From NCBI RefSeq assembly GCF_004365875.1, contig NZ_SODF01000002.1, forward strand, positions 2,296,971 through 2,360,970: a stretch of DNA of 64,000 nucleotides, in the 5' to 3' direction. How positions within the stretch are numbered: the stretch's first letter is position 1; each line of letters starts with the position of its first letter. The notes beneath the pieces were generated by a model. That model made no database searches. It was not told where the DNA came from and was given only the letters and a program-made list of their open reading frames with translations. The position numbers and the translations under genes were made by a program. Positions 60,714 through 64,000 of this stretch are shown here, piece after piece. Origin of the DNA: Kribbella kalugense (GTDB lineage: Bacteria; Actinomycetota; Actinomycetes; Propionibacteriales; Kribbellaceae).

Positions 60714-61500
60714 ATTCTTCCCCATCCTGGCTCACGTCCTCGCGATCATCGCGGTGGCGCCGTTGTTGTGGATCCTGATCAGTGCGCTCAAGCCGGCCGA
60801 GGACGTGTTCAACTTCGGATGGCCTTCGACCTGGACTCTGGACAACCTGCAGTACGTGCTGCTGAAGATCCCGATGCCGCGGTTCATGGTGAACTCCGCG
60901 ATCGTGGCGGTGACGGTCACCGTGGTCGCGTTGTTCTTCCACTCGATGGCGGCGTACGCGCTGGCCCGGCTGCGGTTCCCGGGGCGGGGGATCATCTTCT
61001 CCGGGATCATGTCGACGCTGCTCGTGTCGCTGCCGGTGATACTAGTTCCGCTGTTTCTAGTGGCAAAGCAACTAGGACTGCTGGACAGTTATGCCGGTCT
61101 GATCGTGCCGAGCATCTTCCACGCGTTCGGCATCTTCCTGCTCCGGCAGTACTACCTGAACATCCCGCGTGAGCTCGAGGAGGCGGCCGACCTGGACGGC
61201 TGCGGGTACTGGCGCCGGTACTGGAGCGTCATCCTGCCGCTCAGTCGGCCGGTCCTCGCGTCGTTGTCGGTGCTGTTCTTCCTGGCCAACTGGAACGCGT
61301 TCCTCTGGCCGCTGACCATCACTCGGAACCCGGACCTGCGCGTGATCCAGCTCGGTGTCTCCGGCATGCAGGGGCAGTACGCCTCGGCCTGGAACCTCAT
61401 CCTCGCGGCCGCCGTGATCGCGGCCATTCCCACGGTCGTGGTGTTCGTCGCGGGCCAGCGCCGGCTGGTCGACGCGATGAAGACGACCGGCCTCAAGTGA
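60703..61500 (+). CDS. CUT1 sugar ABC transporter permease 2 (MalG-like)
   Basis: 265 residues, six membrane helices, EAA loop ELEEAADLDGCGYWRRYWSV. The C-terminus KTTGLK matches MalG-type permeases. The end of the gene and the following ribosome site have been duplicated in a 17-bp tandem repeat. Confidence 0.92.
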   Translation: MKIRFFPILAHVLAIIAVAPLLWILISALKPAEDVFNFGWPSTWTLDNLQYVLLKIPMPRFMVNSAIVAVTVTVVALFFHSMAAYALARLRFPGRGIIFSGIMSTLLVSLPVILVPLFLVAKQLGLLDSYAGLIVPSIFHAFGIFLLRQYYLNIPRELEEAADLDGCGYWRRYWSVILPLSRPVLASLSVLFFLANWNAFLWPLTITRNPDLRVIQLGVSGMQGQYASAWNLILAAAVIAAIPTVVVFVAGQRRLVDAMKTTGLK

Positions 61501-61524
61501 AGGACTGCCTCAAGTGAAGGAACT
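61490..61524 (+). repeat. 17-bp tandem duplication carrying a stop codon and ribosome site
   Basis: GCCTCAAGTGAAGGACT at 61490-61506 is repeated from 61507 with one inserted base. The unit contains the last codons and stop of the permease gene plus AAGGA, the ribosome site now used by the next gene. Confidence 0.7.
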
Positions 61525-61527
61525 GCT

Positions 61528-63600
61528 ATGAAGCGTGGGGCCTTACTCGCCGTCCTGCCGCTGGTCTTCGGAACGGCGACCCTGCTCACCCATTCCTCCG
61601 CCGACTTGCAATCGCCGACTGCTTCTGCTGCAGCCGGGCATACCAAACCGTTTGGTATGGCGGCCCCGATCGGCACGGCGCAGGTGGAGTCAAGAGGCAT
61701 GCCCAGTAACAGTGACGGTGATCTCTGGCCGTCCTGCTGGTCCGGGAACGACAAGGTGTACGCCGCCAACGGTGACGGCAAGGGGTTCAGTACTGACGGA
61801 GACTTCGCCGACATCGCGGTCAGCGAGATCAACGGCACGCCAGGAAACTTGTCCGGGGCAACGATCTCGAAGGGCGACCAGGTCGGTTCGGTCTGGAGCG
61901 GTCCCGGCTACAACCGGAAGCCGACCGGGATGGTGTGCGTCGGGGACACGCTGTACCTGGCGGTCCAGGATCTCGCTTTGGACTTCAACGACGTACCGGC
62001 GGCGACGATCCTGAAGTCGACGGACCACGGTCGGACCTGGACGTGGGACAAGTCGCGGCCGATGTTCTCGGACCACGTGTTCACGACGATCTGGTTCGCG
62101 GACTTCGGTCGCGGTGGCGGGCTGGCTCCTGACGGCTATGTCTATGCCTATGGGCTGGACGGCAACTGGCGGGACTCGTTCGACGACACAGTCGCGGATC
62201 CGCAGAGCGTCTTCCTCGCCCGTGTTCCTAAGAACAAGGTCCAGGACAGGAGCGCCTGGAAGTTCTACACGGGTTCTGGTTGGACCTCGAAGATCGCGGA
62301 TCGCAAGCCGGTGCTGACCGATACCCGCCGCCTCTATGCGCAGACGTACGGCACGAACGCGTCCAACCTGAGCGTGATCAGCCAGGGTGGCGTGACGTAC
62401 CTCCCGAAGCAGAAGCGCTATGTCTACACGTCCTGGACGGAGTACACGTTCGAGTTCTACGAGTCGCCGACGCCGTGGGGTCCGTGGAAACACTTTATGA
62501 GCAAGGACTTCGGCGGCTATCCGTGGTCGACGTCGAAGTACGGCGGGTACGGCGTGACCATCCCGTCGAAGTTCGTCCAGCCGGACGGCAAGACGATGTA
62601 CATCCAAGCGAACGTGTGCCCGTGCGGCGGTGGTGGCATCGGGACGTCGGTCTACAACTTCAATCTGCGGAAGCTCGTACTGACGCCGTCGTCCCCCGCG
62701 CCCGCCGACAACCTGCCCGGATCCGACAACCTCGCCGCGCCGTCGACCGGTGCCGTGGCGATCTCCAAGTCGACCCAGTCGGGCAGTCTCGCGTTGATGA
62801 ACGACGGCGCTCGCACCGGGAGCGAGTCCGACTTCGACGACGAGGTGAAGGGCGCTTCGTGGTGGGGGTACGAGTGGCCTTCGCGACACAAGGTCAACGA
62901 CGTCGAGTTCACATCGGGTGCGGTGTCGGCTGAGGGCGGGTACTTCACCGGGCGGCCGCGGGTGCAGGTCAAGCAGAACGGTTCCTGGATCGAGGTCGGT
63001 TCGCAGACCGTGTCACCGGCGTACCCGGGTGATGCTTCGGCCGGCGCGAATACGACGTACACGATTAGCTTTCCTGTGCAGGAGACCGAAGGCGTGCGGG
63101 TGATCGGGTTGCCTGGCGGGACGCGTTCGTACACGACTGTCTCTGAGCTCGCCGTGCGCTTCGTGCCTCAGCTCGCGGACGGCGGTTTCGAAGGCGCCGG
63201 CGGCGGCAAACCTGCCTGGCTCTTCGAGGGTACGGCGGGGAACGGTGTCGACCGCGGTCTCGGTTTCGCGCACTCCGGCGCCAACAACGGCTGGATCCGC
63301 TGCACCTGCACGGGGTTCAGTGACCTGTACCAAACGGTCCCTGTCACCCCGGGTGCGACGTACACCTTCGGCTCGTGGATCAACGCCTCCGCGAACCTCC
63401 CCGCCGACCAGGGCCGCTTCGGCGTCCGCTCCGGTGCTACAGACCTCGCCAGCACCACTTTCGGAGCCGGCACGGCGTACGTCCACCACGAGGTCACGGT
63501 GAAGGTCCCGGACGGCGTACACGAGCTGACCGTCTACGCCGGCTTCAACGCCCCCAACCTCGACACGTGGATCCAGGTCGACGACTTCACCGTCAGCTGA
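61528..63600 (+). CDS. secreted DUF4185-like glycosidase (putative GH183 endo-D-arabinofuranase)
   Basis: 690 residues. Signal peptide (residues 1-36). The first domain (about 55-395) is a five-bladed-propeller-like region with SDGDLWPSCWSGNDKVYAAN, NRKPTGMVCVGDTLYLAVQ, KSTDHGRTWTWD and YVYAYGLDGNWRDSF, which I recognise as DUF4185. A discoidin/F5-8-like domain (about 400-545) and a jelly-roll carbohydrate-binding domain (about 548-690) follow. DUF4185 enzymes of mycobacteria were shown to cleave D-arabinan (GH183). Last gene of the LacI-controlled operon. Family assignment is by eye; substrate is inferred. Confidence 0.68.
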   Translation: MKRGALLAVLPLVFGTATLLTHSSADLQSPTASAAAGHTKPFGMAAPIGTAQVESRGMPSNSDGDLWPSCWSGNDKVYAANGDGKGFSTDGDFADIAVSEINGTPGNLSGATISKGDQVGSVWSGPGYNRKPTGMVCVGDTLYLAVQDLALDFNDVPAATILKSTDHGRTWTWDKSRPMFSDHVFTTIWFADFGRGGGLAPDGYVYAYGLDGNWRDSFDDTVADPQSVFLARVPKNKVQDRSAWKFYTGSGWTSKIADRKPVLTDTRRLYAQTYGTNASNLSVISQGGVTYLPKQKRYVYTSWTEYTFEFYESPTPWGPWKHFMSKDFGGYPWSTSKYGGYGVTIPSKFVQPDGKTMYIQANVCPCGGGGIGTSVYNFNLRKLVLTPSSPAPADNLPGSDNLAAPSTGAVAISKSTQSGSLALMNDGARTGSESDFDDEVKGASWWGYEWPSRHKVNDVEFTSGAVSAEGGYFTGRPRVQVKQNGSWIEVGSQTVSPAYPGDASAGANTTYTISFPVQETEGVRVIGLPGGTRSYTTVSELAVRFVPQLADGGFEGAGGGKPAWLFEGTAGNGVDRGLGFAHSGANNGWIRCTCTGFSDLYQTVPVTPGATYTFGSWINASANLPADQGRFGVRSGATDLASTTFGAGTAYVHHEVTVKVPDGVHELTVYAGFNAPNLDTWIQVDDFTVS

Positions 63601-63601
63601 G

Positions 63602-64000
63602 CTACGGCCAGGGGAGGAGGTCCGGGGTGGGGCCGGTGATCGGGCCGGGGGTGGTGCGGCCGGCGTACCAGGCGGTCAGGTCGGTTAGGGCGCCTTCTAG
63701 TCGGACGTCTTCGCCGGTGCCGTTCTCCCAGGTGGCGCTGGGGGACTGGAGGATCAGGTGGACGTTGTCGGGGGTGCGGGGGCGGAGGAAGTCGAGTAGG
63801 TGCAGGCAGAAGGACTCGGACCAGCTGGCAGGAGTGACGCCTAGGTCGAGGTCTGCGGTGTGGATGGTGAGTTCTCGCCAGGTGGCTTGCAGGCCGGCGG
63901 ACAGGTTGCTGTTGCGGTGCAGGATGGGCAGGGGCCAGTCGGTGGGACTGACTTTGTCCCACGAGGCCATCAGCGCGGTGACGGCTTGCGTCAGGTGGGA
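63602..64000 (-). CDS. maleylpyruvate isomerase-family mycothiol-dependent enzyme, partial
   Basis: The last 132 codons of a gene that runs off the window end; reading is open to the edge. ALMASWDKV, LSAGLQATWRELTIHTADLD and the PASWSESF segment match the MDMPI N-terminal helical bundle, where the conserved His in WRE-x-H-x-x-D helps bind metal for mycothiol-dependent chemistry. Start and full length are not visible. Converges on the DUF4185 gene with a one-base gap. Confidence 0.7.
   Translation of the reverse strand, partial: SHLTQAVTALMASWDKVSPTDWPLPILHRNSNLSAGLQATWRELTIHTADLDLGVTPASWSESFCLHLLDFLRPRTPDNVHLILQSPSATWENGTGEDVRLEGALTDLTAWYAGRTTPGPITGPTPDLLPWP

Overview
The window is chromosomal DNA of a high-GC, mycothiol-producing actinobacterium. 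Support comes from the strong G/C third-position bias, an mshB gene, the actinobacterial form of dapD, a three-subunit Sdh1-type succinate dehydrogenase, a 7Fe ferredoxin, VanW and DUF5302 proteins, a PfkB/CUT1 sugar locus without its own ATPase, and many leaderless genes. A Kribbella/Nocardioides-like soil organism fits best; the genus is inferred from overall impression and not proven. No tRNA, rRNA, CRISPR array or complete transposon was seen.

Layout. 0-6 kb: small accessory genes (cupin, TetR plus DHA2 efflux pump with triple operator, GNAT, DMT exporter, SDR) and two decayed genes (endonuclease/exonuclease/phosphatase and berberine-bridge-like oxidase remnants). 6-13 kb: a WYL regulator divergent from a three-gene ABC-2 exporter, a 105-bp inverted-repeat element, a methyltransferase, a phosphotransferase, a LysE exporter and a DUF5302 protein. 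13-20 kb: a GntR/UTRA regulator, an unusual palindromic repeat field, then a tightly coupled six-gene phosphonate uptake and degradation operon under a perfect 16-bp GntR-type operator. 20-33 kb: ArsR/SRPBCC pair, methyltransferase, large LuxR ATPase regulator, P450, DedA, secreted deacetylase-like protein, AraC, VOC, BNR protein, pterin dehydratase, MFS. 33-50 kb: mostly household genes (ABC1/UbiB kinase, sdhCAB, Nudix, mshB, flavin reductase, VanW, PemK-like protein, MFS, CG3035-type GNAT, fdxA, lysozyme-like protein, dapD, phosphotransferase, epimerase). 50.8-55.5 kb: an accessory stretch with unrecognised coupled genes, a DUF4265 gene with a truncated tandem copy, epoxide hydrolase and CGNR regulator sharing twin operators, and a 111-bp tandem repeat array.

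55.5-63.6 kb is the most interesting part. A LacI regulator, a ribokinase-like PfkB kinase and a CBS-less arabinose-5-phosphate-isomerase-like SIS protein lie divergent to a CUT1 sugar transporter and a large secreted DUF4185-like protein. Both divergent promoters have clear -35/-10 boxes with a LacI-type operator placed at the start site. I propose that this is a D-arabinan/D-arabinose utilisation locus: secreted endo-D-arabinofuranase (DUF4185 = GH183), import, phosphorylation to D-arabinose 5-phosphate, and isomerisation to ribulose 5-phosphate. The phosphonate operon (FAD oxidase plus phosphonatase-like HAD plus ABC importer) is the second notable system.

A recurring feature is a TANNNT-type -10 box ending 6-8 nt before an ATG or GTG with no Shine-Dalgarno sequence. 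I used it to choose several starts, as it indicates leaderless mRNAs.
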